Shown in pieces: positions 54,103 to 64,000 of a stretch of DNA of 64,000 nucleotides. Position numbers and translations under genes: made by a program. The notes below the pieces were generated by a model, which saw only the letters and a list, made by a program, of their open reading frames with translations, was not told the origin of the DNA and ran no database searches. How positions within the stretch are numbered: position 1 is the stretch's first letter; every line of letters starts with the position of its first letter. This DNA comes from Margaritifera margaritifera (Eukaryota; Mollusca; Bivalvia; Unionida; Margaritiferidae): positions 62,001 to 126,000 of the forward strand of contig JAQPZY010001610.1 in assembly GCA_029931535.1 (NCBI GenBank), in the 5' to 3' direction.

Positions 54103-57100
54103 CTGCGCCGTGGACAATTAAACGTATTTCTATTTTGTACAAATTCCAATCTATGGCTGTTTGCATCGTAATTAAATGCTTTTCTCGTTCTTGTAAGCAT
54201 CATTGCTGTACTCGGAGAACACAACTTTGATACAAATGAAGGAACCGAACAGAGAATACAGGTTGCAACCATAATAAGGGTAAGTAAAATATATATTTCC
54301 TTGATGAAAATATTAAGTTCGAAAAATGGGGATTCAAAAGTATGTATATCAAAATATTTAGTTATGTATATCAAATGCACATAATTGCATATTTTGCGAA
54401 ATGGATCATGTAGCAATTTAAAAATATTCAAGTGTGGATTGATAGGATATCACAGGGTAGGGTAGGACATTTTAATATAAGATCCTAAGCAGCAAGACAC
54501 AAAGAACACTAGACAGATCCAAGACTTAATATCATATGCATCACAGATGCAAGCAATCAAATAAAAGTTAGGACACAGAAAAGCTTAATGTGACTAGAAA
54601 TTGTGAGCTATTAAGGACTTATTATGCGTTTCCAATAAGTTGTACATGTCACAGAAAATGTAGTTTCCACCTAAGAGAAACACTGTTTAGAATAGTACCC
54701 GCTATTCGTTTATTGATAAAAACAATTATTGTCCAATAAACAGCACGAGAACTACAACGTAGGTGCCGGCACGTATCCTAACGATATCGCCCTCCTGAAG
54801 CTGTCGACGAAAGCTGTACTCAACAGCCGAGTTGCTGTCGTGGACATGGCTGCTGGTGGAGAATCTGCTACCAACTGCTACATTTCTGGATGGGGGAAAT
54901 TTACATGTATGTATATTGTGGAAGTTAATTTTCATGTCTGTAGACACGAAGGTGCGTTATTGTTTTCACTGACATTTGTTTGCCCCAAGATATACATTTT
55001 GATACTGTTAGCATGTGCTAAACATCGTTGTGGCTACAATTAGGGTTAATTCTTTCAACAAGTTTTTGAAACTGATATATTTCAAGAGAGGTTAGCAAAA
55101 ACTAGTTTAACAAAATATGAAATTATACATATACAATATTGTGTGTATTCAGTAATATTTGCCTCTGGTCCCTAGTACATCAAGTATAACAAATCTACAT
55201 GATATTCGGCGCTGAAGTGGTCAATACAACAATACAGCTGTACAATTAAGAGTCGCACTATGTCATTGTGAGATTTATATATCATGGTTAAGATTTCACA
55301 AACTGAAACGTTTAATCGGATTTCCCTAATACAATTACAAAAAGAAGGATAATGCATCATGCATTATTAAAAAGAACAATTTCAGAAAATCCATTAGATT
55401 CAACTAAGAAGAAAGGATATTTTTCATTCTTAAGGTGTAACAGCTAAATAAAACCAATAAATCCACGTAAATTAAATAGTCCACACTTGAGTTTAATCAT
55501 GAAGAATTCTATTCAAGTATTGGAAGGTCGCTAAATTCTTATTGACTGCATCTTCCTACAAGATATCTACAAATTCGTCAAACTGGATTGTGACTTTGCG
55601 TGAATTCCTGTGTGTATGTATATTTTGTTGGCTTTTGATTTTCTAACGAGTAATTCCTGACTGTCATGTTCTGAAATGAAAGTAACATGCATACTCTTGG
55701 GTTTATTCCGTCATCGAACTCGTTGAGTTCGTCTCAAAGATCTTTCCGAACAATTTTCCTTTTCATCTGACAGTAATTTTTAAACAATCCCTACACTAAA
55801 ATAAATTAAAACATGCAAAAATCATTGACATAGCGAATACTTTATTGATTACAATTCGACCGAATTTGAAAAAGAGTTCGCTTTGTTACATCTAATACCA
55901 GCGAAATATCATCACTATATACTTTAATAGTGACTGCTGTGGGAACCTTTTCTTCGCGGAAAACCGCGGAAAGCTCATTACCATTATACACCATACAATT
56001 ATCCTAAACAATTACTTCCATTGCCGCAATGCCATTGACTTCTAGACAAGTATGAATTACAACTTGGATAATAATGTTGATTGTTGATTTGGATCTGTTA
56101 TTTGCATAACAATATCTGCTTTATTAAAAGAGAAAGAGAGAAGAGGAATCGTTTCCGAAGACTAAACCAGTGTTTGGTTTGTGGAGGCGATTACAATATT
56201 TTACTTTGCTCAAGCTTGCAACACTAAATTTAAATTGAGTCTTATTTTTACCTTATTGAAACCGGAGCTATCAAGACCTTGCACGAATCTCATAAGAAAT
56301 AGTTCTCAAGTGTAATATTAAAAATTATTGAATCAGTCAGATAGGCATAGTAAGAAAGAGTAACAATCCTAGGTATCTAGCAAATAGTATTACCTCTACA
56401 TAAATTTATCTCGGCTTACATTCTAAAATGTCAGTTACCCGTAAGAGCATATTCACGAGGTAGTATTTAATTAATATTCGACTATAATACCAACACAGGT
56501 CCGCAGATGGGTATATTCATCACTTTGAGGACATAAATGGACCGACAGGAAGAAGTTGTTCAAATTTGACTAGTGTATCGTCCATGTTTTATCGTTATCA
56601 TTTGTATTTGCAAAATATACATGTACACTTATATCAATTTGAATTAATTACTTGTAGCCACGAGCGGTGTATCTAGGATACTGAAACACGCGGCTATGAC
56701 CGTCATCACCAGGTCTCAGTGTCAGAGTGTGTGGGGAACGAGCAGCGTCCTTGACAGCCATGTCTGCATCCTTAGCTCGAGCTCCGATCCAGCCTCTGCT
56801 TGCAATGTATGTACTCTGAATCCCTCGTCAGTTTACAGAATTTTCAAAAAAAAGTACTTTAATCACAATACAGTCTTGTTGGAGAAATTCAGTTTATGTT
56901 CTGTACTTGTTGTAGGTAGCACCGTAGTGTATTCTTTATGATAAACAATTTGTTGTACGCAGAGAAAAATAACCCCCATCGTTAGTAAGCAAACAAACTG
57001 TCTATTATCATCTCAAATAGAATCCAGAGTTATCTCCGTTATTTTCAGACAAGAATTCTTTTCATAAACTAACTTTATTACATGGGCCGTAATTGATACT

Positions 57101-57496
57101 TGATGCGATTAATCGAATTACCTAGCATTAATTACAGCAGTGTGAACATTTTGTTTGGTTAAGTGAAGCATGAAAGAAAGTCTATACGAATGAAGTATGG
57201 ACTCTTTAATTAAATTTTTGAAAAGTGTGTTGCGACTCTTTTGAATAGTAACAGAATGATTTTGGTAATATTATCTTCGTAGATGACAATCAATCGTTTC
57301 CATCAAAAACAGGCTACAAATCTGTAACCTTTTGCAGGGTGACAGTGGCGGCCCCCTGGTTTGCAACCCTAGTGGCAAATGGATTTTGGCAGGAGTGACG
57401 TCATGGGGTCACAGCAGCTGTCCGACCACCACCTACCCCAACGTGTACACGCGCATTTCTTCCTTCCGGGACTGGATCTCCAGGAATATGGTTTAA
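50955..57496 (+). CDS. Secreted chymotrypsin-like serine protease gene C, seven exons, intact
   Basis: Exons: 50955-50997, 51614-51699, 52776-52873, 54198-54279, 54744-54906, 56658-56806 and 57338-57496. They total 780 nt, giving 259 residues plus stop, with GT-AG introns and matching phases. It encodes a peptidase S1 zymogen: signal peptide [15 protein letters not shown] (cut probably after FA), a short propeptide, activation at GR/IVGG, histidine in VVTAGHC, aspartate in [10 protein letters not shown], serine in GDSGGPL. Cysteines for the pairs 42-58, 136-201, 168-182 and 191-220 are present. The residue at position 189 is serine (SACNGDSGG), so chymotrypsin- or elastase-like specificity rather than trypsin is expected; Asn takes the place of Gly226. 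Length is normal for the family. A digestive or defence role is likely but not shown. Exon 4 ([15 protein letters not shown]) is supported by family fit and phase. Confidence 0.93.
51060..51131. repeat. (CT)n microsatellite in intron 1 of gene C
   Basis: Long pure CT run following CTGT/CTAT units; expanded relative to gene B. Confidence 0.97.
51828..51897. repeat. (AT)n microsatellite in intron 2 of gene C
   Basis: Long AT run, expanded relative to gene B. Confidence 0.97.
53034..53226 (-). mobile_element. tRNA-derived SINE in intron 3 of gene C
   Basis: Same element and position as in gene B, with a few substitutions (the B-box-like region is TGTTTCGATACC, and the head reads TAGCTTAGTTTGTAGTACG). 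It is shared by descent rather than an independent insertion. Confidence 0.7.
54056..54101. repeat. TTG/TTA microsatellite in intron 3 of gene C
   Basis: Shorter than the gene B tract; lies about 95 bp before exon 4. Confidence 0.95.
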
Positions 57497-59235
57497 GCAG
57501 TCACGGAAATGGAACAGCAGTGCGGACATTTATGAATAGCGATGTTTATTTCCAAATATTTTGCTTAAACTTTTCTGGTAATCCGGATTGAATAAATTCT
57601 TTACTTCATACCATGACTCTATTCATTGAGTTGACAGCGATTGATATACATGTACACTCCGTTAGTCTTCAAAAATATTACACCAGCTGAATGGGTGTAA
57701 AGTGTTTTAATCTGTACAAATTTTAAGTTGTATGCTGCTACACCCCTATGGGACTACTTTATATGTTATAATCTTCATCTATATGACCCATTAGATTAGA
57801 TTTGTTTTGTAAATACCTTTATCTTTTGATAACAACCATCATTTGTTTGTTTCTTTTTTTTTTTTTTTTGTTTGTTTGTTTGTTTGGGTTTTTTGCGTTT
57901 TTTTAAACAAAAAAGATTGGTATTGCTCCTACAAAGCCACCAATACGTTTCACGACGGTTGTTTATAGTGAATCATCTCTATCCATGAAATGTAGGGTTC
58001 TATATTCCCTTATTAGCTCTAGAAAATTGGAAGGTGTATGTTGCCTCGTCCCTATAGCGCTACTTTATCTGTCATAATCATCATCTACATCACCCTTAGT
58101 TTCACTTATTATTATTATTATTATTTTGTTTGATTTATATCACACTTAATTTCGCTACGAAATCTGACGCATATCATGGGGTTTTCTGAAATACAATTAT
58201 AAAGAGATCATAATACAAGATAAATTATTAAATTTATAATTTAAGTTAATCCTTGACATTTAACCAACACTTTTCTCAGCGTATAAGATCTATGAGAAAA
58301 AACAATATAGGTAAACGAAAAACACTTGGATTGAGTAGTTTCATTAATGAGCATTATTAATCACATGTTGCAATGTCTCTGAATTCCTATTGGCTTTGTC
58401 TCTTTGCAAGATATCTCCGAGCCCGCTGAATTGGGTCGCAAGCTTTAGGAATGTATATGTGCATGTGTGTATGTTATTTAGTTTTGATTGTCCGAAGGAT
58501 ATTTACACACATTTGTGTTTATGGATCAAAAGAGATATATCTGATTCAGATCATACTGCAGTAATGTTGAGTTTGTCTTGAACATTTTCCCCAACAACTT
58601 TCCTTTTGTTTCTGAATGTATTCTTTTAAAAAGAGTCCTTGCACCTGATTATAGTTATGACAAATATGCAAACATCTTATATAACACAATTATGATTTTA
58701 TTGATTAAAATATCACTGGAATTAAAAATAATTGCTCATCTTTTTAGATCTGATACTAGCTGAGGACGCCTTAGCGCTAAAAGCCCATCTTTGTCTTTTT
58801 CATTTATACGTTCTGCTAACGTCGGAATCAAAATTAAGAAATGAAAGCGTGGAGTTTTGTGGTAATGCATCCTCAGTTAATTTGACACAAACAACATCTC
58901 ATCACTAAATTTTTAACAGTGGATTATATGGAAAACTCCGAAAGGCTCTATTTTATGTCATTCAATTTGTGTACACGAATATTTATATTGCCACAAGGAC
59001 CTGTCGCTTTCAGACGAATATGCATGTTAACTTTGACTATAATGTTATGTTGACTTGGATCGGAGATATTCAGTGACAATATATGCTTTATGAACAAGAG
59101 AGAAAGAGCAGCACATTTTACAACCACTGAATTTTTGTTGATGTTAATGACTCGAGTTTATTATTTTGAACGGCTTATGTTTGCGCAGGCTTAGTTAAAA
59201 GGGAGTACAATCTATAAATTCTATTTATTGGAACC
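57497..59235. other. 3' flank of gene C, no further gene
   Basis: Same content as 17425-19157: poly(A) signal, T-rich tract near 57853-57905, ATT run, intron-5-like sequence. No coding exon is recognised. Confidence 0.6.
57591..57596 (+). terminator. Poly(A) signal of gene C
   Basis: AATAAA 95 bp after the stop codon. Confidence 0.75.
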
Positions 59236-59355
59236 AGAGCTAAGTACACTTTGCATGTATCTGATAAGAAATACTTCACTGATCTAGATCTAATTAGAGC
59301 TAAGTACACTTTGCATGTATCTGATAAGAAATAGTTCACAAATCTAGATCTAATT
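59236..59355. repeat. 60-bp minisatellite, 2 units (copy C)
   Basis: Two units only, against nine and eight in the paralogous arrays. Confidence 0.93.
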
Positions 59356-61002
59356 TTATACGGAAATTATTGAATTAGACAGATCGGTATAGTAGGAAAA
59401 AAATCAGTTCCATAACACATAGTCACATAAATCAACCCTCATTATTTCTCCCTCTCCCAAACCTGTGTTGATACTGAAGGACGGTTTTGGGGGCTGATCA
59501 ACATCTATTCATTAAATCGTGCAATTGATACAGACAAGTGTTTCCGCAACGCATCGGTGTATATTGTATGCACTTACCGTTATGTATAGGGGCTCTTGAG
59601 ATACGGTTGGTTGAAGGATTCTTTCAGCGACATATACAGAATATTTCCGGATTAAATGCTATGTTTGACAACTTGTAAATCCACGTGAAATAACGCCACC
59701 CTACCTCCTGTGGTCATCTGAAATTATATGGCTACATACGGCTGTTCCATCAGATACAGCAACTAATCAGACACAGCAACTAATTAGATGCGACTTCTGC
59801 TCGTTCGCATATTTGAATGTTTTTGTTTGCCAAAATCCAGAAACGATCAAGTCGAGTCACATGACCAAAGTAACCGACACTTGAGTCTTATTGTGATCGC
59901 AATGAGCTGTAATTGCACCCTATTGCAGTCGATAAAGAAAAATATTTTTCTAATTCTTTATGGAGATTTGCTAACCAGCGTATAATGTTAGATGCATTAG
60001 ATAGAAAGCAGCATTAAAACTTAAGCAGAAAAAAAATGTGTATTGAGTGTCTCTTGGCTTTTGCTAGGATGACAAAGCAAACAGGTGTGATTCGGTTCTG
60101 GAAAGATAATTTACACTCATAGAGATCATTTCATTGAAATGCAACTATTGCCGGAAAAGGCAAGGTAACCTGTGTTGGTTTTTGGGGCATGTTATATCTA
60201 AGTTAAGCTTAGTGCATAACATAAGTAAGATAGTACTGGTACAGCTGAACTTATAACTAATGCACTGGGTGGCATGAACTATTAAGAACACTGAAGGAAT
60301 TATACAAGGAGCCTAATTAGCGCAGTGATACTTTCTAATTTAAAACAAATAGCGTCGGGAAATAGTTGGGGAAATCTTTTGAAATCTGGAAAACAAACAA
60401 AGTATCTAAAACAATTAACACGATACTTGCAAACCATTAAAGTTCATCTGGATACAGTCTATGGGACCCAAACATGCATCTCTCACAATCCTAGCTTCAA
60501 CCCAGTTACGTCGATCAAGAATACGAACGTTAAGATAAGTACGAAATAGTCCAGATATGCACCTCTAGAGAAATTGGACCGGAAGAAAAATTGTTTATTC
60601 AAAAATACAGGAAAGCGATGTTAAGACTATCAGTTGTTATCACAAGTATACACCAACTGAGTTATGGATCAGTCAAGTTAGGAAGAACAGTTATCAAAAT
60701 ATACTCTATCGTGCACAATTCTGACACCACCTACCTACACAATTAATTGTTTTGTTTCTTAAATAGGTTTTCATATATTCAAAATGGTTCATGGTTATGA
60801 ACACAAAAGTGCCTAAGAGTTCAGGAGATTTTATCTCGTTTTTGTTTTATTGACATTAGAAATGATGAAACATACATATAATACATTAAATGTTGGAGCA
60901 GTATTTCAACAACTTTCATAGAAGACAAAAAGGAATGCAGTCCTAGACAATTATTTTGTGCCACAGTAACTTAAGACATAATTATCATTGTTTTTGCTGT
61001 TT
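59356..61002. other. Intergenic, no gene seen
   Basis: Paralogous to 4425-6064, to which it looks closer at many positions than to copy B (for example the TTAGATG(C/A)GACTTCTGCTCGTTCGC stretch). No supported feature. Confidence 0.5.
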
Positions 61003-61065
61003 CTCTTCTTCTTTTTCCTCCTCCTCCTCCTCCTCCTCTCCTTCTTCTTCGTCTTATTCTTCTTC

Positions 61066-61114
<49 letters not shown>
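61003..61114. repeat. TTC/TCC/TTA compound microsatellite (copy C)
   Basis: Compound triplet tract like copy A, with a longer TCC block and fewer TTC units. Confidence 0.9.
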
Positions 61115-61222
61115 CTACGCCATGGACAATTAAACGTATTTATATATTTTAATACAAATTCCAATCTATGGCTACATGATTTTGTTTGCGCAGTAATTAA
61201 ATATTTTTCTCCTTTTCGTAAG

Positions 61223-61970
61223 CATCACGGCGGTACTCGGGCAACACAACTTTGATCTAAATGAAGAAACCGAACAGAAAATACCGGTTGCAACGATTAT
61301 ACGGGTAAATAGAATATGTGTATCCTTGATGGAAATATTAGGTTCGATTTTGGGGGACAAGAGTATGTACACCAAGATATTAAATGTACATATTTGCATA
61401 TTTTTCAAAATGGAACATTTTAGCAATTTGAAAATATTCAAGTGACAGGATATAATAGGATAACACAGGGTAGGCTAGGACATTTTAATACGATATCGTA
61501 TTACACGAGTTAAATTATGAAATAAAGTCAAATTCCTAAAATCAAGAAGCCCTCTATATACGTGTTGCCATGGTCACCTGTGCACGCTGGAAAGCGGCAA
61601 GACACAAAAGTACACTAGACAGATGCAAGACTTCATATCATATACATCACAGATGCAAACAATCAAACATAAAAGTAAGGACACAGAAAAGCTTAATGTG
61701 ACTAGAAATTTTGAGCTATTAAGGACTTATTATGCGTTTGCAATAAGTTGTACATGACACAGAAAATGTAGTTTCCACCTAAGAGAAACACTGTTTGGAA
61801 TAATACCCGCTATTCGGTTATTTGTTAAAATTTGTTTTGGAATAAATAGCACGAGAACTACAACGTAGGTGCCGGCACGTATCCTAACGACATCGCCCTC
61901 CTGAAGCTGTCGACGAAAGCTGTACTCAACAGCCGAGTTGCTGTCGTGGACATGGCTGCTGGCGGAGAAT
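61223..61970 (+). pseudogene. Orphan protease exons 4' and 5' (copy C), truncated
   Basis: Exon 4' (61223-61304) is intact with acceptor CGTAAG and donor GTAAAT and reads VLGQHNFDLNEETEQ. Exon 5' begins at 61850 ([14 protein letters not shown]) and is cut at 61970 within the GGES codons, by a rearrangement that joins it to a piece of intron 5. The CYISGW end and the donor are gone. It cannot be part of a functional protease. Confidence 0.85.
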
Positions 61971-62030
61971 CCGCGAAAAGCTCATTACCATTATATACCA
62001 TACAATTATCCTACACAATTACTTCCATTG
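61971..62030 (+). repeat. 60-bp inserted copy of gene B intron 5 sequence
   Basis: These 60 bases are identical to 15934-15993 (CCGCGAAAAGCTCATTACC ... TTACTTCCATTG). The matching part of gene C's own intron 5 (from about 55965) differs at several bases. The sequence then jumps back to intron-5-like DNA matching about 22940. Confidence 0.85.
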
Positions 62031-62280
62031 CATATCTACTGAATTATTAGTTTGTGTGAATTCCTGTGTGTTTGCCTTTCATTTTCTCAAGAATACTCAC
62101 TGACCCAGGAATGAAAGTAACATGCATACTTTGTGAGGTTTTTCCAACCACCTGCGATCGTTTCGAAGATCTTTCCGAACAACTTTCCTTTTAAGCTGAC
62201 GGCATAATTTTTAAAGAGTTCCTACTCTGAGATAAATAAAAAAATATGCAAAATCATTGCCGTAATGAATATTGTATTGA
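62031..62280. other. Intron-5-like sequence left of the second array
   Basis: Matches about 22940-23216 with small deletions. Relative to that copy, about 700 bp (22243-22940) is missing here. Confidence 0.7.
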
Positions 62281-62284
62281 CTAC
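62281..62284 (+). repeat. Left target-site sequence of the second array (CTAC)
   Basis: CTAC in the same host context (TATTGTATTGACTAC) as at 23217-23220. The right copy is outside the window. Confidence 0.75.
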
Positions 62285-63040
62285 TGTTATGTATGATGTT
62301 TATATAATATTATAAATATTTTAGGAAATTATAAATGTTTCTTCACTTTAATATTTGCTTAAATCTTAATGTTATCAGGAAAAACATGTTAAACTAGTGT
62401 CCTTGAATTAGGTTGTTTTGATCAATATGTTTTCTCAATTTGAAGGTCAATGTTGAATTTTGTTTACAAGTAAAATTCCATTAAGATGACACATGTTCTA
62501 GAACATTCTGTCATGTGACCAATCTTTATATATATATACCATGTTTGGTAGACAATTTTTCAGTTTTGACATTACCATCAGTCTTGTAAAGAGCTATTAC
62601 AGTTGTGAAAATTCATTCCAAATTCTAAGAGAGGAATTATTTTAAATATTCATTGGATTATAACAGTGCTCATAAACTTTTGGATTTTGGATTTTTAATT
62701 GATGATTTTGGAATTTAAGTGAACTTATTCAGATATTTTGGAATACTTCATTTTGACATCAGCACATCAAGATTACTAGTACATCAGGACTTTGGAGACC
62801 ATTAGCACATCATAACATTCAAGGACACAGCCGTGAATTCGGAACATTCTATATTTAGGACTTGTGATTAGAACAATCATTCTTATTGGATTATTAGGAT
62901 TTCAAAACACATTACTGTTAGTGACTTTTTTGATTTTTCATTTTAATTATCTAGTAATAAATTGCTTGTTGATTTTTTACTTGATTTGTTGGTTTCACTT
63001 TCTTTCTGTTACATTTTTCTTAGACCATAGAGTCGTAACA
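62285..63040 (+). repeat. LTR6 (756 bp)
   Basis: Same length and GTTAGT change as LTR3; a private GGTCAATGTTG replaces GGTCAAGGTTG. Confidence 0.95.
62496..62536 (+). promoter_or_regulatory. Heat-shock element plus TATA box in LTR6
   Basis: TTCTAGAACATTC at 62496-62508; TATA from 62527. Confidence 0.7.
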
Positions 63041-63045
63041 GAAAT

Positions 63046-63063
63046 TGGGGGCCGTTCCGGGAT
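63046..63063 (+). other. Primer-binding site, element V
   Basis: Identical to the element I site, five bases after LTR6. Confidence 0.6.
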
Positions 63064-63200
63064 TGAATTTCTTTAAAGCATATTAGATATATTAAATTTA
63101 TCTTTGAAATTCATATTGATTTTGTCTCTGAATTTTTTTGTCTTTGGCAAAGATTTTTAATAGAGAAATTTGTTTTGTGTGAAACCAACAAGCATTTACA

Positions 63201-63614
63201 ATGGCATCTAATGTTCAGAATTTCATTTCAAAACCTACCCAGGAGGGGTTAGAGTGCATGAGAAAGGATAAGTTGCTCGAGCTTGCCAGAAAATACAGTC
63301 TATCTGAGGCAAAAGTATCATTGACAAAACAGGAGATAAAGATTATTTTGATTCAGTATTTAGTAGGAAAGGGAATTTTTGAAAATAGTGCTTTAAGTTT
63401 GAAGAGAAAGCCTGTATCTGGTTCTGACAGGAAATTAAGGGAATTAGAGTTAAAGAACCAGATGGATTTAGAATTGGCAAAGCTTCAGATTCAGAGAGAG
63501 AGAGAGAGAAAGAAGAGAGGCAGATACAGATGGAGAGAGAGAAAGAAGAGAGGCAGATACAAATGCAAAAAGAAGAGAGGCAGATGGAGAGAGAGAGAGA
63601 GAGAAAGAAGATAG
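63201..63614 (+). CDS. Element V: gag N-terminal part
   Basis: SAP-like segment intact. The first AG tract (63494-63507) is two dinucleotides shorter than in element I, a lesion not seen in the other copies. The frame then runs through arginine/lysine-rich out-of-phase residues to a stop at 63612-63614. Confidence 0.9.
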   Translation: MASNVQNFISKPTQEGLECMRKDKLLELARKYSLSEAKVSLTKQEIKIILIQYLVGKGIFENSALSLKRKPVSGSDRKLRELELKNQMDLELAKLQIQRERERKKRGRYRWRERKKRGRYKCKKKRGRWRERERERR

Positions 63615-64000
63615 ACAAATACAAATGCAGATGCAGATGCAAAGAGAAGAAAGGGAAATGCAATTTAAGTTAAGAGAATTAGAACTGGCAAACAGAACAC
63701 ACTCCACTCCTTTAAACACAAGTCCAGGTTTTGATGTTACTAGATATATTAGGTTAGTACCCCCTTTTCAGGAAAAAGAAGTAGATAAATACTTTCTTCA
63801 TTTCGAGAAAATAGCTGAAAACTTGAAATGGCCCAGAGGGCATTGGACTTTGTTATTACAAAGTGTACTTATTGGCAAAGCTCGTGAAGTCTACACTTCA
63901 CTGTCAGTACAACAAAGCACTGATTATGATCTGGTTAAGGAGTACATCTTGAAAGCTTATGAGTTGGTACCAGAGGCATATCGACAAAGGTTTAGGAATT
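63508..64000 (+). pseudogene. Element V: gag continuation, cut by the window end
   Basis: After the shortened AG tract the original gag frame is kept in a different phase. It shows FDVTRYIRLVPPF, WPRGHW (PREHW elsewhere) and the start of the SCAN-like part (AYRQRFRN). It is open to base 64000. Confidence 0.8.

Larger units (their letters stand above)
62285..64000 (+). mobile_element. Gmr1-like element V, start of a second array at the same site
   Basis: Same insertion point and orientation as the first array, so it is the paralogous copy of that insertion carried by segmental duplication. LTR and gag carry element III markers (756-bp LTR, GTTAGT, MRKDKLLEL). It continues past the window, so the number of units is unknown. 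Confidence 0.9.

Overview
This is animal nuclear DNA: AT-rich, with intron-bearing genes using GT-AG splice sites, abundant microsatellites and minisatellites, a tRNA-derived SINE and LTR retrotransposons. The host is probably a marine invertebrate, and a mollusc or other lophotrochozoan is my best guess from the style of the SINE and the protease. Nothing here fixes the species. All statements come from reading the sequence by eye.

Layout. The window is a run of diverged tandem segmental duplicates. Each unit carries a seven-exon secreted chymotrypsin-like serine protease gene, a 3' flank with a 60-bp minisatellite, an orphan pair of extra protease exons (4' and 5'), and then, ahead of the next gene, a 50-bp minisatellite and an AG microsatellite. 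Unit A enters mid-gene (1-2338). Gene B runs 10936-17424 and gene C runs 50955-57496. Only gene C is intact (259 codons). Gene B has a 26-bp frameshifting deletion in exon 6. Gene A has lost exactly its last exon, which carries the catalytic serine. Three paralogous orphan exon pairs (6305-7109, 21486-22293, 61223-61970) decay in different ways.

Between genes B and C, inside the intron-like sequence after the orphan exons, sits a 24-kb head-to-tail array of four Ty3/gypsy-type retrotransposons sharing five LTRs (23221-47298), bounded by one CTAC target-site duplication. A second array starts at the same paralogous site at 62285 and leaves the window at 64000. The elements have a gag-protease-integrase-RT-RNase H order, which is the copia-like pol order of the Gmr1-like lineage, with a SCAN-like capsid region and an N-terminal SAP-like region in gag. 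All six LTRs carry a perfect three-site heat-shock element 18 bp upstream of a TATA box. No copy is fully open: each has its own mix of homopolymer or AG-tract frameshifts, a nonsense codon in RNase H, or an altered RT motif.

How the parts relate: the protease cluster is evolving by tandem duplication and microhomology-type deletion, and the retrotransposon array by LTR-LTR recombination and sequence exchange. The retrotransposon was inserted before the last segmental duplication, since both arrays occupy the same site.
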